DNA of 63,299 nucleotides, taken from positions 1 through 63,299 of the forward strand of contig QHUK01000013.1 of NCBI GenBank assembly GCA_003222085.1, given 5' to 3'. The translations under genes and the position numbers were made by a program. A model generated the notes under the pieces. The model did not search any database. It was not told the origin of the DNA and was given only the letters and a program-made list of their open reading frames with translations. The stretch comes from Gemmatimonadota bacterium. GTDB taxonomy: Bacteria; Gemmatimonadota; Gemmatimonadetes; Gemmatimonadales; GWC2-71-9. Positions 26,653 to 36,096 of the stretch are shown here, one piece after another; position 1 is the first letter of the stretch, and each line of letters opens with the position of its first letter.

Positions 26653-28298
26653 AGGCACACGAAGTGATCCGCGCGGCGCTGGCGGATGCCGCGGCGCGGC
26701 TGGAGGTGTCTCTGTCGCCATCCGCGGTCGAGCTCGAGCGGCCGCGCGATCCCGCGCACGGCGACGTGGCGACGAACCTCGCGCTCACGCTCGCCAAGGC
26801 GCTCAAGCAGAAGCCCCGGGCCGTCGCCGAGCGGCTGGTCGCGACCGTGCAGCTGCCGCAGGGTCTGGTCCGTCGGATCGAGATCGCGGGCCCCGGGTTC
26901 ATCAACTTCTTTCTCGCCGAAGCGCAGCTCGCAGGCGTTCTCGGGGTGGTGCTGGCCGGCGGCGACCGCTACGGGCGGAGCGAGGTGGGGCAGGGCAGGC
27001 CGGTGAACGTCGAGTTCGTCTCCGCCAACCCGACCGGCCCGCTGCACGTCGGCCACGGACGCCAGGCGGCCCTGGGCGACGCGATCGCGTCGCTGCTCGA
27101 GTGGACAGGGTGGCGCGTGACGCGCGAGTTCTACTACAACGATGGCGGCGGCCAGATCATAAATCTGGCCCGGAGCGTGCAGGCACGGATCCAGGAGCTG
27201 CGCGGCCGGCCGGTGGCGCTTCCGGAAGGCGGCTACCACGGCGAGTACATCCGGGACATCGCCGAGCACTACGTCGCCGCACACCCGAACGATCCAGAGG
27301 GCGCCGACCTCGACGCGGTGCGGCGGTTTGCGGTGCAGGAGCTCCGCAAGGAGCAGGACGCGGACCTGCACGCCTTCGGCGTCAAGTTCGACGTTTATTT
27401 CCTCGAGTCGTCGCTGTACGCGACCAGTAAGGTCGAGGAGACGATGCGCCGGCTCGTGGCCGCGGGCCACACGTACGAGAAGGACGGCGCGCTCTGGCTC
27501 AGAACGACCGACTTCGGCGACGACAAAGATCGCGTGATGCGCAAGCGGGCGGAAAAGGGCGGGGACTACACCTACTTCCTGCCGGATGTCGCGTATCACG
27601 TCGACAAATGGGAGCGAGGGTTCACGCGGGCCATCAACGTGCAGGGCGCGGACCACCATAGCACCGTGACCCGCGTGCGCATCGGGCTTCAAGCGCTCGA
27701 GATGGGTATCGCGCCGGGGTACCCCGAGTACGTGCTGCACCAGATGGTGACCGTGATGAAGGGCGGCGCGGAGATGAAGATCTCCAAGCGCGCCGGGAGT
27801 TACATGACGGTGCGTGAGCTCGTCGACGAAGTGGGGCGCGACGCCGTACGCTACTTCTTCCTGATGCGCCGGGGGGACTCGCACCTCGTCTTCGACGTGG
27901 ACCTCGCCAAGAGCCAGACCGAGGAAAACCCCGTCTTCTATGTGCAGATGGCGCACGCGCGGATGAGCGGCATCTTCCGGGTCGCGGGCCGCGAGCCGGC
28001 GTCGGTGCCGCCCGAGGGAGCGGACTTGGGAACACTGACGCAGCCTGAGGAGACGGAGCTGCTGAAGGAGCTCGCCGACTTCCCGAACCTCGTGGCGGGC
28101 GCCGCGGCCGCGCTCGAGCCGCACCGCGTCACGAGCTACCTCGAGGGGGTCGCCCGCGCGGCGCACGCCTGGTACCACAAGTACCGCGTGCTCGGCGAGC
28201 CCCAGGAGGCGGCGCGCCTGGTGCTGGCGGCGGCCGTGCGCCGGGTGCTCGCCAACGGCCTCCACCTCTTGGGGATCAGCGCCCCGGATCGGATGTGA
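26649..28298 (+). CDS. argS: Arginyl-tRNA synthetase
   Basis: 549 residues from GTG 26649. Class I synthetase. N-terminal Add-1 domain (about 1-110), HIGH motif as 'NPTGPLHVGHGRQAA' near 125-139, 'YYNDGGGQI', and KMSKS-like 'MKISKRAGSYMT' near 376. The C-terminal DALR anticodon-binding domain (about 430-549) ends 'LLGISAPDRM', as usual for ArgS. Overlaps the FmdB gene by 4 nt; the PfkB kinase gene starts 1 nt after its stop. Confidence 0.97.
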   Translation: MKAHEVIRAALADAAARLEVSLSPSAVELERPRDPAHGDVATNLALTLAKALKQKPRAVAERLVATVQLPQGLVRRIEIAGPGFINFFLAEAQLAGVLGVVLAGGDRYGRSEVGQGRPVNVEFVSANPTGPLHVGHGRQAALGDAIASLLEWTGWRVTREFYYNDGGGQIINLARSVQARIQELRGRPVALPEGGYHGEYIRDIAEHYVAAHPNDPEGADLDAVRRFAVQELRKEQDADLHAFGVKFDVYFLESSLYATSKVEETMRRLVAAGHTYEKDGALWLRTTDFGDDKDRVMRKRAEKGGDYTYFLPDVAYHVDKWERGFTRAINVQGADHHSTVTRVRIGLQALEMGIAPGYPEYVLHQMVTVMKGGAEMKISKRAGSYMTVRELVDEVGRDAVRYFFLMRRGDSHLVFDVDLAKSQTEENPVFYVQMAHARMSGIFRVAGREPASVPPEGADLGTLTQPEETELLKELADFPNLVAGAAAALEPHRVTSYLEGVARAAHAWYHKYRVLGEPQEAARLVLAAAVRRVLANGLHLLGISAPDRM

Positions 28299-28299
28299 C

Positions 28300-29223
28300 G
28301 TGAGTCTCCTCGTGGTGGGCTCGATCGCGCTCGACTCGGTGTACACGCCGTTCGGCGAGACGGCGGACGCGCCTGGCGGGTCGGCGGTGTTCTTCAGCGC
28401 CGCCGGCGTGATCCTGCACCCGGTCCAGGTCGTCGGGGTGGTCGGGACGGACTATCCGCTCGGCGCCCTCAAGGCGCTGGAGGCGCGCGGCGTGGACCTC
28501 TCGGGCGTCGAGCAGGCGCCGGGCGAGTCGTTCCGCTGGAAGGCGAAGTATTCCTACGACCTCGCGAGCCGCGAAACGCTCGAGACCCGCCTCGGCGTCT
28601 TCGCCGAGTTCCGCCCCAAGCTACCGCCGAAGTTCCGCGACGCGCGCTACCTGTTCCTCGGCAACATCGATCCCGAGCTGCAGCTCGGCGTGCTCGACCA
28701 GGTGAAGCAGCCGACGCTCGTCGCCTGCGATACCATGAACTACTGGATCCACTCCAAGCGGGACCTGCTGCTCGAGCTGCTGCGCCACATCGATATCCTG
28801 ATGGTGAACGACTCCGAGGCGCGCGAGCTCTCGGGCGATTGGAACATCTACCGCGCGGCACGCTGGGTGCTCGAGCACGGGCCCAAGATGACCGTCATCA
28901 AGCAGGGCGAGCACGGCGCCCTGCTCGTGAACCACGACACCACGTTCAAGGTCCCCGCCTACCCGCTCCAGGAGGTGTTCGATCCCACCGGCGCCGGTGA
29001 CGCGTTCGCGGGGGGCTTCATGGCCTACCTCGCCGCGAGCGATGATGTCACGGCGCCGAACCTGCGGCGCGCCATGGTCTATGGCGCCGCCCTGGGCTCG
29101 TTCGCGGTGGAGGCGTTCGGCGTGCAGGGCCTCGAGCATGTCACCCGCGCCGATGTCCGTGCCCGCGTGCGCGCGTTCAAGGAGCTCGTCCACTTCGACA
29201 TCGACGAGGCCGGCGCCGGATGA
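28300..29223 (+). CDS. PfkB-family sugar/nucleoside kinase
   Basis: 307 residues from GTG 28300. Ribokinase-like fold with N-terminal 'VVGSIALDSVYTPFG' and 'GGSAVFFSAAG', and the ATP/anion-hole signature 'DPTGAGDAFAGGFMAYLA' near 230-247 (Asp is the catalytic base). The substrate-binding lid is not diagnostic. It lies between argS and purM, overlapping purM by 4 nt, so a nucleoside or ribose-type substrate would suit the context. That is inference. Confidence 0.9.
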   Translation: MSLLVVGSIALDSVYTPFGETADAPGGSAVFFSAAGVILHPVQVVGVVGTDYPLGALKALEARGVDLSGVEQAPGESFRWKAKYSYDLASRETLETRLGVFAEFRPKLPPKFRDARYLFLGNIDPELQLGVLDQVKQPTLVACDTMNYWIHSKRDLLLELLRHIDILMVNDSEARELSGDWNIYRAARWVLEHGPKMTVIKQGEHGALLVNHDTTFKVPAYPLQEVFDPTGAGDAFAGGFMAYLAASDDVTAPNLRRAMVYGAALGSFAVEAFGVQGLEHVTRADVRARVRAFKELVHFDIDEAGAG

Positions 29224-30245
29224 CCGACCGCTATGCCGCCGCCGGCGTGCGGTTCGACGCGGCCGACGACGCGAAGCGCCGGATCGCCGCGCTGGTGGGG
29301 ACAACGCGCACGGCGCTCGCGGTCGGCGAGATCGGGGCCTTCGGCGGAATGGTGCGAATGCCGTCCGGGTACGAGCGCCCGGTGCTGGTCCTCTCGACCG
29401 ACGGAGTCGGCACCAAGGTGCTCGTCGCCGCACGCGCCGGGATCCACGACACGGTGGGGGAGGATCTCGTGAACCACGGTGTGAACGACATCCTGGCGCA
29501 CGGCGCCCGTCCCCTCGCGTTCCTCGACTACCTCGCGACCGCCGAGCTCGAGCCCGAGACCGCCGCGGCGATCGTCTCGGGCGTGGCGCGCGGCTGCCGC
29601 GCCCACGACATGGTCCTCGCCGGCGGTGAGACCGCCCAGCTGCCCGACCTGTACCAGCGGGGGCAGTACGATCTGGCGGGGACCATCCTCGGCGTGGTGG
29701 AGGAATCCGCCGCGTTGCACGGGGACCTGGTGCGCGCGGGCGATGTGTTGATCGGCTACGCGTCGAACGGACTGCACACCAACGGGTACACCCTGGCACG
29801 GCGCATCGTATTCGATCGCCTGCGGCTCGACGTGCAGGACCCGTTTCCCGACACCGGCCGCACCGTGGCCCAGGTGTTGCTGGAGGTGCACCGGAGCTAC
29901 TTCGCGGCCGTCACGCCCGTCCTGCCGCGCCTGCACGCGCTGGCGCACATCACGGGCGGCGGCATCCCCGGCAACCTGGTGCGGGTGCTGCCCGCGGGGT
30001 GTGAAGCGGTCGTCGACGCGCGCGCCTGGCCGTGGCCGCCCGTGTTCCGCGTGCTGATGCGCGCGGGTGAAGTCTCGCTCGGGGAGATGCGCCGCGTCTT
30101 CAATCTGGGCGTCGGGATGATCGCCGTTGCCGCGCGCGGCGACACCGAGGCGGTGATCGCCACGGCCAAGCGCGCCGGCGTTGCCGCGTGGATTATCGGA
30201 GAGGTCCGGGAGGGGACACGGGGCGTGAAGTTCGCAGAACGGTAA
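29220..30245 (+). CDS. purM: Phosphoribosylformylglycinamidine cyclo-ligase (AIR synthetase)
   Basis: 341 residues. ATP-dependent ring closure of FGAM to AIR in purine synthesis. Hallmarks: 'GGMVRMPSGYERPVLVLSTD', 'GVGTKVLVA', 'DLVNHGVNDILAHGARPLAF', 'LAGGETAQLPDLY' and 'GYASNGLHTNGYTLAR', with 'HITGGGIPGNL' near 240. Length is normal. No other purine gene is in the window. It overlaps the sugar kinase gene and is followed 9 nt later by an exported protein with its own strong ribosome-binding site. Confidence 0.96.
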   Translation: MTDRYAAAGVRFDAADDAKRRIAALVGTTRTALAVGEIGAFGGMVRMPSGYERPVLVLSTDGVGTKVLVAARAGIHDTVGEDLVNHGVNDILAHGARPLAFLDYLATAELEPETAAAIVSGVARGCRAHDMVLAGGETAQLPDLYQRGQYDLAGTILGVVEESAALHGDLVRAGDVLIGYASNGLHTNGYTLARRIVFDRLRLDVQDPFPDTGRTVAQVLLEVHRSYFAAVTPVLPRLHALAHITGGGIPGNLVRVLPAGCEAVVDARAWPWPPVFRVLMRAGEVSLGEMRRVFNLGVGMIAVAARGDTEAVIATAKRAGVAAWIIGEVREGTRGVKFAER

Positions 30246-30254
30246 CTAGGAGGT

Positions 30255-31220
30255 ATGATGCCGAGAATCGCGACGGTCATGATCACGGTCTTGTGCTTGA
30301 CCCCTGCGCTCGTGACCGCGCAGGAGCCGCAATGTAACAACATTCCGTTCCCGGGCGCCACGACGGCCTGCAATACGGCCGTGGACGCGGTGCGGGCGTT
30401 CTATCCCCTCGCTGGAATGATCGTCAGCGGGGGCAACCCCGTGCTCGGCACCGCCCGCACGCTCGGCGGGCTGGGGCACGTCGCGCTCACCGCGCGGGTG
30501 AACGCCATCAAGGCGGCGCTCCCCGACCCGACGGCCGCCAACCAGTCACCGGTGCCGTCGAGCTTCAACGGTGCCGTCCCGGCACCGATGGTCGAAGGGG
30601 CGCTGGGCCTCGTGAAGGGCTTGGGCGGCGGGCTCCTCTCGGTCGACGTGCTCGGCTCCGCGCTCATCCTGCCCACGGGAATCCAGAATCTCACCGTGGA
30701 CTCGAATGCCACCCACATCAGCGACGCGGCTCTGGGGTTCGGATACGGGGCGCGGGTCGGCGTGCTCAACGGCAGCTTCCCGATCCCGTCCGTATCGGTG
30801 AGCTGGATGCATCGCACCGTGCCACGCCTTCGGTACGGGACGCTGGGCACCGCCCCCGGCACGGGGGACGACTTCGAGTTCACCATGGATCTGAAGAGCG
30901 ACAGCTATCGCGCAGTGGCGGGGTGGAGGTTCGTCCTCGTAGATGTCGCCGCCGGAATCGGGATCGACCGCTACAAGTCGACCGATACTAACATCCGGTT
31001 CTATGACAGCCCGACCAACATCCGGACGGTGGTGATCAACCCGACCAACACCCGCGCCTTGGTCTTCGTGAACGGCGGCCTCTCCCTCGCGGCCGTCAAG
31101 CTGGTAGGCGAGATTGGCTTGCAGGCAGGCAAGGACCAAGCGTTCGCGACGTCGTTCTCCGGCTTCGATCCCAAGGCGGCCCATGCCTTCGGAGGTATCG
31201 GCATTCGGTTCGGATTCTGA
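30255..31220 (+). CDS. Putative outer-membrane beta-barrel protein
   Basis: 321 residues from ATG 30255 (second ATG 30258) with a strong aggaggt 4-5 nt before it. Signal peptide about 1-23 ('TPALVTAQEP'). The mature region contains repeated amphipathic strands: 'ALGFGYGARVGVLNG', 'SVSVSWMHRTVPRL', 'YRAVAGWRFVLVDVAAGIGI' and 'LAAVKLVGEIGLQAG'. It ends 'FGGIGIRFGF'. The terminal Phe is the classic BAM-recognition residue. Two N-terminal cysteines may form a disulfide. Function unknown. It differs in style from the flanking purM and rib genes. Confidence 0.7.
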   Translation: MMPRIATVMITVLCLTPALVTAQEPQCNNIPFPGATTACNTAVDAVRAFYPLAGMIVSGGNPVLGTARTLGGLGHVALTARVNAIKAALPDPTAANQSPVPSSFNGAVPAPMVEGALGLVKGLGGGLLSVDVLGSALILPTGIQNLTVDSNATHISDAALGFGYGARVGVLNGSFPIPSVSVSWMHRTVPRLRYGTLGTAPGTGDDFEFTMDLKSDSYRAVAGWRFVLVDVAAGIGIDRYKSTDTNIRFYDSPTNIRTVVINPTNTRALVFVNGGLSLAAVKLVGEIGLQAGKDQAFATSFSGFDPKAAHAFGGIGIRFGF

Positions 31221-31245
31221 GCGACCGCCCGCGGAGCGGGCGGCC

Positions 31246-32319
31246 ATGGAACGCGCCCTCGACCTCGCTCGCCGGGGTTGGGGGCGCGTTGCTCCAAACC
31301 CCATGGTCGGTGCCGTCATCCTCGCGGGCGACATCGTGGTGGCCGAGGGCTACCACGCGGAGTACGGCGGGCCGCATGCCGAAGTGGTCGCCCTCCAGGC
31401 CGCGCGCGAGCGGGCGCGCGGCGCCACCCTCGTCGTGAACCTCGAGCCGTGCGCGCACCACGGCAAGACGCCGCCCTGCACCGACGCGATCGTGGCGGCG
31501 GGCGTGGCGCGCGTCGTGGCCGCGGTCCCCGACCCGGACCCGCAGGCGCGGGGCGGCGCCGCCGTGTTGCGTGGCCGAGGCGTGAGCGTGTCGATCGGCC
31601 TGCTCGCCGAGGCGGGGGCGGCGTTGAACGCGCCGTTCCTGTTCGCGCGGGAGCAGGCGGAGCGACCCTTCGTCGCGCTCAAGCTCGCGACGTCGATCGA
31701 CGGCCGGATCGCCGATGCCGCCGGCAGCTCGCAGTGGGTCTCGGGGGAAGCGGCGCGCGAGCACGTGCACTGGCTGCGCGCCGGGTTCGACGCGATCGCG
31801 GTCGGCGGCACGACCGCCTTGCGCGACGACCCGCAGCTCACGGTGCGCGGTCCGGTCACGCCGCGACGGCCGCCGGTGCGCGTCGTGTTCGACCGACGCG
31901 CGATGCTCAACCTCGGCGTGCGGCTCGTGAGCACCGCGCGCGAGGTGCCGACCTGGGTCATGTCGTCGCTCGACGCGCCGTCGTCCAGCGTCACCCAGCT
32001 CGAGCGCAGCGGCGTGCGCGTGTTCCGCCCCACGACCTTGCGGGACGGACTCCGCATGCTGCGCGAGGCCGCCGTCGAGTCGCTCCTGTGCGAAGGGGGA
32101 GGGGCGCTGGGCGCGCGCCTCCTCGCCGACGGTCTGGTGGACCGGTTCTACTGGGTGCAGGCACCGGTGTGGCTCGGTGAAGGCGCCGTTCCGGCCTTTC
32201 CCGGGGTGCCGCCGCACCCCCTCGCGGCCGCGCCGCGCTGGACGCCGGTGGAGCGGCGCGCGCTGGGCTCTGATACATTATTGGTATTGGACAGGCGGCT
32301 ATGTTTACCGGAATCGTGA
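31246..32319 (+). CDS. ribD: Bifunctional riboflavin deaminase/reductase RibD
   Basis: 357 residues from ATG 31246; an in-frame ATG at 31183 would overlap the previous gene by 38 nt. The N-terminal deaminase binds zinc through 'HAEVVALQAA' and 'PCAHHGKTPPC'. The C-terminal reductase begins at 'RPFVALKLATSIDGRIADAAG' (about 145) and includes 'SQWVSGEAARE' and 'LLCEGGGALGARLL'. It catalyses the second and third steps of riboflavin synthesis after GTP cyclohydrolase II. First gene of a ribD-ribE-ribBA-ribH group; its stop overlaps ribE by 19 nt. Confidence 0.95.
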   Translation: MERALDLARRGWGRVAPNPMVGAVILAGDIVVAEGYHAEYGGPHAEVVALQAARERARGATLVVNLEPCAHHGKTPPCTDAIVAAGVARVVAAVPDPDPQARGGAAVLRGRGVSVSIGLLAEAGAALNAPFLFAREQAERPFVALKLATSIDGRIADAAGSSQWVSGEAAREHVHWLRAGFDAIAVGGTTALRDDPQLTVRGPVTPRRPPVRVVFDRRAMLNLGVRLVSTAREVPTWVMSSLDAPSSSVTQLERSGVRVFRPTTLRDGLRMLREAAVESLLCEGGGALGARLLADGLVDRFYWVQAPVWLGEGAVPAFPGVPPHPLAAAPRWTPVERRALGSDTLLVLDRRLCLPES

Positions 32320-32912
32320 GCGCGGTGGGTCGGATCGACCGCGTCGTACGGACGACGGAAAACGGAAAACGGACCACGCCCGGGCTCGCGCTCACAATCC
32401 GTGCTCCCTTCAAGGGTATCAGGAAGGGTGAGAGCATCGCGGTGAACGGGGTATGCCTCACGGTCGAGCGGGCGGTGAAGGGTAGATTCTCGGTGCACGT
32501 GGTGGCGACGACCGAGGGACGCACCCTGTTCGGCGAGTACGCGGCGGGGCGACGTGTGAACTTGGAGCGCGCGCTGCGCGCGGCGGATCGGCTGGGCGGT
32601 CACATCGTCCAGGGGCATGTGGACGGCGTGGCGGTGGTGCAGCGCGTCGAGCGGCGCGGGGACGCGTGGGTGTACGACCTGCGTGTCCCCGAAGCGGTGC
32701 GGGAGGTGTCGATTCCGCGCGGCGCGATTACGGTGGACGGCGTCAGTCTCACCATCAACGACCTGCCGGGAAAGGACAGCGTGCAGATCGCGCTGATCCC
32801 GTTCACGCGCGAGCACACCACGCTCGGAGCGCTGGGCGTGGGGGACCGGGTGCACGTGGAGGGCGACGTGCTCGGGAAGTACGTGAGGCAACTATGCAGC
32901 ACCGCAAAATAA
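32301..32912 (+). CDS. ribE: Riboflavin synthase alpha subunit
   Basis: 203 residues in two tandem lumazine-binding barrels: '[13 protein letters not shown]' at the N-terminus, 'VNGVCLTVE', '[13 protein letters not shown]' and '[11 protein letters not shown]'. It dismutates two 6,7-dimethyl-8-ribityllumazine molecules to riboflavin. A loop in the first barrel is lengthened by a heptamer array ('[12 protein letters not shown]', codons about 17-26) compared with typical enzymes. It overlaps ribD by 19 nt and ribBA by 19 nt, implying translational coupling. Confidence 0.95.
   Translation: MFTGIVSAVGRIDRVVRTTENGKRTTPGLALTIRAPFKGIRKGESIAVNGVCLTVERAVKGRFSVHVVATTEGRTLFGEYAAGRRVNLERALRAADRLGGHIVQGHVDGVAVVQRVERRGDAWVYDLRVPEAVREVSIPRGAITVDGVSLTINDLPGKDSVQIALIPFTREHTTLGALGVGDRVHVEGDVLGKYVRQLCSTAK
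32349..32376 (+). repeat. Heptamer array (4 units) in ribE
   Basis: Units cggacga, cggaaaa, cggaaaa, cggacca in direct tandem. They are read in frame and lengthen a surface loop in the first barrel of riboflavin synthase. Confidence 0.75.
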
Positions 32913-34099
32913 AGCAGGCGATCGCGGACATTCGCGCCGGCAAGCTGGTGATCGTGGCCGACGACGAAACCCGAGAGAACGAGGGAGACCTGGTCGGCGC
33001 GGCCGAGCGGGTCACGCCCGAGATGATCAATTTCATGGCGACGCACGCGCGCGGGTTGATCTGCCTGACCCTCCTGCCCGAGCGGTGTCAGGCTCTGGGC
33101 CTCACCCAGATGGCCGAGCACAACACCGAGGCGCACGAAACCGCCTTCACCGTGTCGATCGACGCGGCCGCGCGGTTCGGCGTCACCACCGGCATCTCGG
33201 CGGCGGATCGCGCGGCCACGATTCGGGTCGCGGTCGATCCGGCCAGCGTGCCGGCCGATCTGCGGCGCCCCGGGCACGTGTTCCCCCTGCGGGCGCGTCC
33301 GGGCGGCGTGCTGCAGCGGGTGGGGCAGACGGAAGCGAGCCTGGATCTCGCCCGACTCGCAGGGCTGTACCCGGCGGGAGTGATCTGCGAGATCCTGAAC
33401 CCGGACGGCTCGATGGCGCGGCAGCCGGACCTGGAGCAGTTCGCCGCGCGACATGGGCTCACGTTCATCACGGTTGCCGAGTTGGTGGCGTACCGGCTGG
33501 CCCACGAGCGCCTGGTGCATCGTGTGGCCGAAGCCCGCCTGCCGACACCGTTCGGTGAGTTCCGCATCGTGGGCTACCGCAACGATGTGGACGCGGCCGA
33601 GCACGTGGCGCTGGTCTGCGGGGAGGTACAGGACCGGAAGAACGTGCTGGTGCGAATGCACTCCAAGTGCCTCACCGGCGACGTGTTCGGCTCGGGACGG
33701 TGCGACTGCGGTTGGCAACTGCATTCGGCGATGCGCATGATCGCCGCCGAAAGCCGTGGCGTGGTGGTGTACCTCGACCAAGAGGGGCGCGGCATCGGGC
33801 TCCTCAACAAGCTGAAGGCGTACGAGCTCCAGGACGCGGGGCACGACACCGTCGAAGCGAACCGCGAGCTCGGCTTCAAGCCCGACCTGCGCAACTACGG
33901 CATCGGGGCGCAGATCCTCCTGGACCTGGGTCTCTCCGCGATCCGCGTGCTCACCAACAACCCGATGAAACTCGTCGGGCTCGAGGGCTACGGCCTGGAG
34001 ATCGTCGAGCGCGTGCCGATCGTGATGACGCCCTCCGACGAGAACCGGTCCTACCTGGACGTCAAGCGCGACAAGCTCGGCCACCTGCTCACCCACTGA
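32894..34099 (+). CDS. ribBA: RibBA: DHBP synthase / GTP cyclohydrolase II
   Basis: 401 residues. The N-terminal half (1-205) is 3,4-dihydroxy-2-butanone-4-phosphate synthase ('[13 protein letters not shown]', '[10 protein letters not shown]', '[11 protein letters not shown]', '[18 protein letters not shown]'). The C-terminal half is GTP cyclohydrolase II, with zinc cysteines in '[17 protein letters not shown]', then '[20 protein letters not shown]' and '[18 protein letters not shown]'. The usual R-x-G-H-T-E-A motif of the DHBP synthase reads 'RVGQTEAS' (codon cag near 33338). The His at this place is a metal ligand in characterised enzymes, so the first activity may be weakened or lost unless Gln substitutes. 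The cyclohydrolase half looks intact. Confidence 0.95.
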   Translation: MQHRKIKQAIADIRAGKLVIVADDETRENEGDLVGAAERVTPEMINFMATHARGLICLTLLPERCQALGLTQMAEHNTEAHETAFTVSIDAAARFGVTTGISAADRAATIRVAVDPASVPADLRRPGHVFPLRARPGGVLQRVGQTEASLDLARLAGLYPAGVICEILNPDGSMARQPDLEQFAARHGLTFITVAELVAYRLAHERLVHRVAEARLPTPFGEFRIVGYRNDVDAAEHVALVCGEVQDRKNVLVRMHSKCLTGDVFGSGRCDCGWQLHSAMRMIAAESRGVVVYLDQEGRGIGLLNKLKAYELQDAGHDTVEANRELGFKPDLRNYGIGAQILLDLGLSAIRVLTNNPMKLVGLEGYGLEIVERVPIVMTPSDENRSYLDVKRDKLGHLLTH

Positions 34100-34101
34100 C
34101 C

Positions 34102-34587
34102 GTGGCCGAGTTTCAGGGTTCGCCGCGCGCGCCGCGAGAAGCTCGCGTGGCCGTCCTCGTCAGCCGCTACAATGAGCTCGTGACCGCGCGCCTGTTGGAC
34201 GGCGCGCGGGAGTGCCTCCGCGACAAGGGGGTGCCGGAGGCGCGCGTGGACGTGATCTGGGTGCCGGGGGCGTTTGAGCTGCCGGTCGCGGCCGAGGCCG
34301 CGGCGGCGAGCGGGCGCTATGCGGCGCTGGTCGCGCTGGGGTGCGTGGTGCGGGGCGAGACGCCCCATTTCGAGTACGTGGCGGGGGAAGCCACGCGCGG
34401 GCTCGGTAACGTCGCACTGGCACACCGGCTCCCGGTCGGCTTCGGCGTCCTCACCACCGATACGCTGGAGCAGGCGCTGGCCCGGGCCGGTGGAGCGGCC
34501 GGCAACAAGGGCTACGAGGCGGTCGACGCGGCCCTCACGACGGCCGACGTCCTGGGCCAGCTCACGCGTGCAGCGCCCCGAGACTAA
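34102..34587 (+). CDS. ribH: 6,7-dimethyl-8-ribityllumazine synthase
   Basis: 161 residues from GTG 34102. Condenses the RibD product with DHBP to the lumazine. 'VAVLVSRYNELVTARLLDGA', 'VPGAFELPVAAEAAA', 'ALGCVVRGETPHFEYVAGEA' (active-site His in 'GETPHF'), 'PVGFGVLTTDTLEQAL' and 'AGNKGYEAV' are all typical. Starts 2 nt after ribBA and overlaps nusB by 20 nt, the common rib-nusB arrangement. Confidence 0.95.
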   Translation: MAEFQGSPRAPREARVAVLVSRYNELVTARLLDGARECLRDKGVPEARVDVIWVPGAFELPVAAEAAAASGRYAALVALGCVVRGETPHFEYVAGEATRGLGNVALAHRLPVGFGVLTTDTLEQALARAGGAAGNKGYEAVDAALTTADVLGQLTRAAPRD

Positions 34588-34981
34588 GGCCCGCGCCCGC
34601 GCGCTGCAACTGCTCTACGCTTGGGACTTGTCCGGCCGCCCGTCGATCGAAACCGTCGTGGGCCGGCTCGCGGCGGCGTACGGCCGCCCGCCGGCCGGTT
34701 ACGACCGCGGGGCCGATCTCGCAGCCCAGGCGATCGCCGGCCTCCCCGAGTTCGATGCCCGAGTGGCGGATGCCGCCGAGCACTGGCGGCTCGAGCGCGT
34801 CGGCGTGGTCGAGCGCAATATCCTGCGCCTCGCCCTCGCGGAGCTGGCCGAGGGCTCGACCCCGCCGCGGGTGGTCATCGACGAAGCTGTGAAACTGGCC
34901 CACTGGTTCGCAGGCGCCAAGGCCCCCGCGTTCGTGAACGGCGTGCTCGACGCGGTGGCGCGGGAATCCGGCGCGCTGTGA
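34568..34981 (+). CDS. nusB: Transcription antitermination protein NusB
   Basis: 137 residues from GTG 34568, inside the 3' end of ribH. All-helical RNA-binding fold with 'ARALQLLYAWDLSG' at the N-terminus, 'ERVGVVERNILRLALAEL' and the conserved end 'VVIDEAVKLAHWFAG' then 'FVNGVLDAVAR'. It binds boxA RNA with NusE in rRNA antitermination. Overlaps the glycosyltransferase gene by GTGA. Confidence 0.93.
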   Translation: MQRPETKARARALQLLYAWDLSGRPSIETVVGRLAAAYGRPPAGYDRGADLAAQAIAGLPEFDARVADAAEHWRLERVGVVERNILRLALAELAEGSTPPRVVIDEAVKLAHWFAGAKAPAFVNGVLDAVARESGAL

Positions 34982-36093
34982 GAATCCTGCTTGTCAACTG
35001 GAACGACCGCGAAAACCCGCACGCCGGCGGTGCCGAGACGCATCTGCACGAGATCTTCGGTCGCCTGGCGCGCGGCGGCCACACGATCGACCTGGTGGCG
35101 AGCGGGTGGCCGGGGGCCGCGCGCGAAGCGCAGCTCGATGGCCTGCGGGTGCATCGCGCGGGCGGGCGACACAGCTTCGCGCTGCGCGCCCGCGGCGTGG
35201 TGCGTCGGCTGCTGCGGGCGAACCGCTACGACGTGGTGGTCGAGGACATCAACAAGCTTCCGCTGTTCCTGCCGACGCTCACCGACCGGCCGTTCTGCGC
35301 CGTGGTGCCACACCTCTTCGGCACGACGGCCTTCCACGAGGCGAGCTGGCCAATCGCCGGCGTGGTCTGGGCGGCCGAGCGGCCCATCCCGTGGGCGTAT
35401 CGCCGCGCCTGGTTTCACGCGATTTCGCAGAGCACGCGCGACGACCTGGTGTGGCGGGGCGTACCCCGCGAGCGGATCGAAGTCATTTATCCGGGCGTCG
35501 ATACGGTCTGGTACGCCCCCGACGCCGCCGAACCGCGGGCCCGCGAACCGACGTTCTTGTACGTGGGCCGTCTCAAGCGTTATAAAGGAGTGGAGATCGC
35601 GCTCCGGGCGGTGGCGCTCGCACGCCAGGCGCGCTCCGACCTGGTCCTCGAGATCGCCGGAGGGGGGGACGATCGTGGGCGCCTCGAGCGCCTGGCACGC
35701 GCGCTGGGCCTGGGCGACGTCGCGCGGTTCCTCGGGTTCGTGACCGAGGCGGAGAAGCGGCGGCTGCTGCGCCGGGCGTGGGCGGTGGTGCTGGCGAGCC
35801 CGAAGGAAGGCTGGGGCATCTCGAACATGGAGGCGGCGGCGTGCGCTACCCCCGCGCTCGCGTCCGACAGTCCCGGCCTCCGGGAGTCGGTTCGGCAGGC
35901 CGAGACCGGCTTCCTGGTGCCGCACGGCGACGCGCGCGCGCTCGCGGACCGGATGCTCGCGCTCGCCGCCGATCCGGGGCTGGTGACCCGGCTGGGGAGC
36001 GGCGCTCGCGCCTTCGCAGAGCAGTTCTCCTGGGAGCGGGCCGCCCGGGCGACGGAAGCGCATCTCCACCGGGTCCTCGCGCATGGAGGCTGA
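34978..36093 (+). CDS. Glycosyltransferase family 4-like (GT-B)
   Basis: 371 residues from GTG 34978. N-terminal acceptor half with 'GGAETHLHEIFGRLARGGH'; C-terminal donor half with 'PTFLYVGRLKRYKGVEIAL', 'VLASPKEGWGISNMEAAACA' (the E-x7-E motif) and 'ETGFLVPHGDARALADRM'. Cytoplasmic, probably adding a sugar to a lipid- or surface-glycan precursor. It lies in the rib-nusB-hpf-PTS run but has no other glycan gene beside it. Substrate cannot be predicted. Confidence 0.88.
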   Translation: MRILLVNWNDRENPHAGGAETHLHEIFGRLARGGHTIDLVASGWPGAAREAQLDGLRVHRAGGRHSFALRARGVVRRLLRANRYDVVVEDINKLPLFLPTLTDRPFCAVVPHLFGTTAFHEASWPIAGVVWAAERPIPWAYRRAWFHAISQSTRDDLVWRGVPRERIEVIYPGVDTVWYAPDAAEPRAREPTFLYVGRLKRYKGVEIALRAVALARQARSDLVLEIAGGGDDRGRLERLARALGLGDVARFLGFVTEAEKRRLLRRAWAVVLASPKEGWGISNMEAAACATPALASDSPGLRESVRQAETGFLVPHGDARALADRMLALAADPGLVTRLGSGARAFAEQFSWERAARATEAHLHRVLAHGG

Positions 36094-36096
36094 GCG

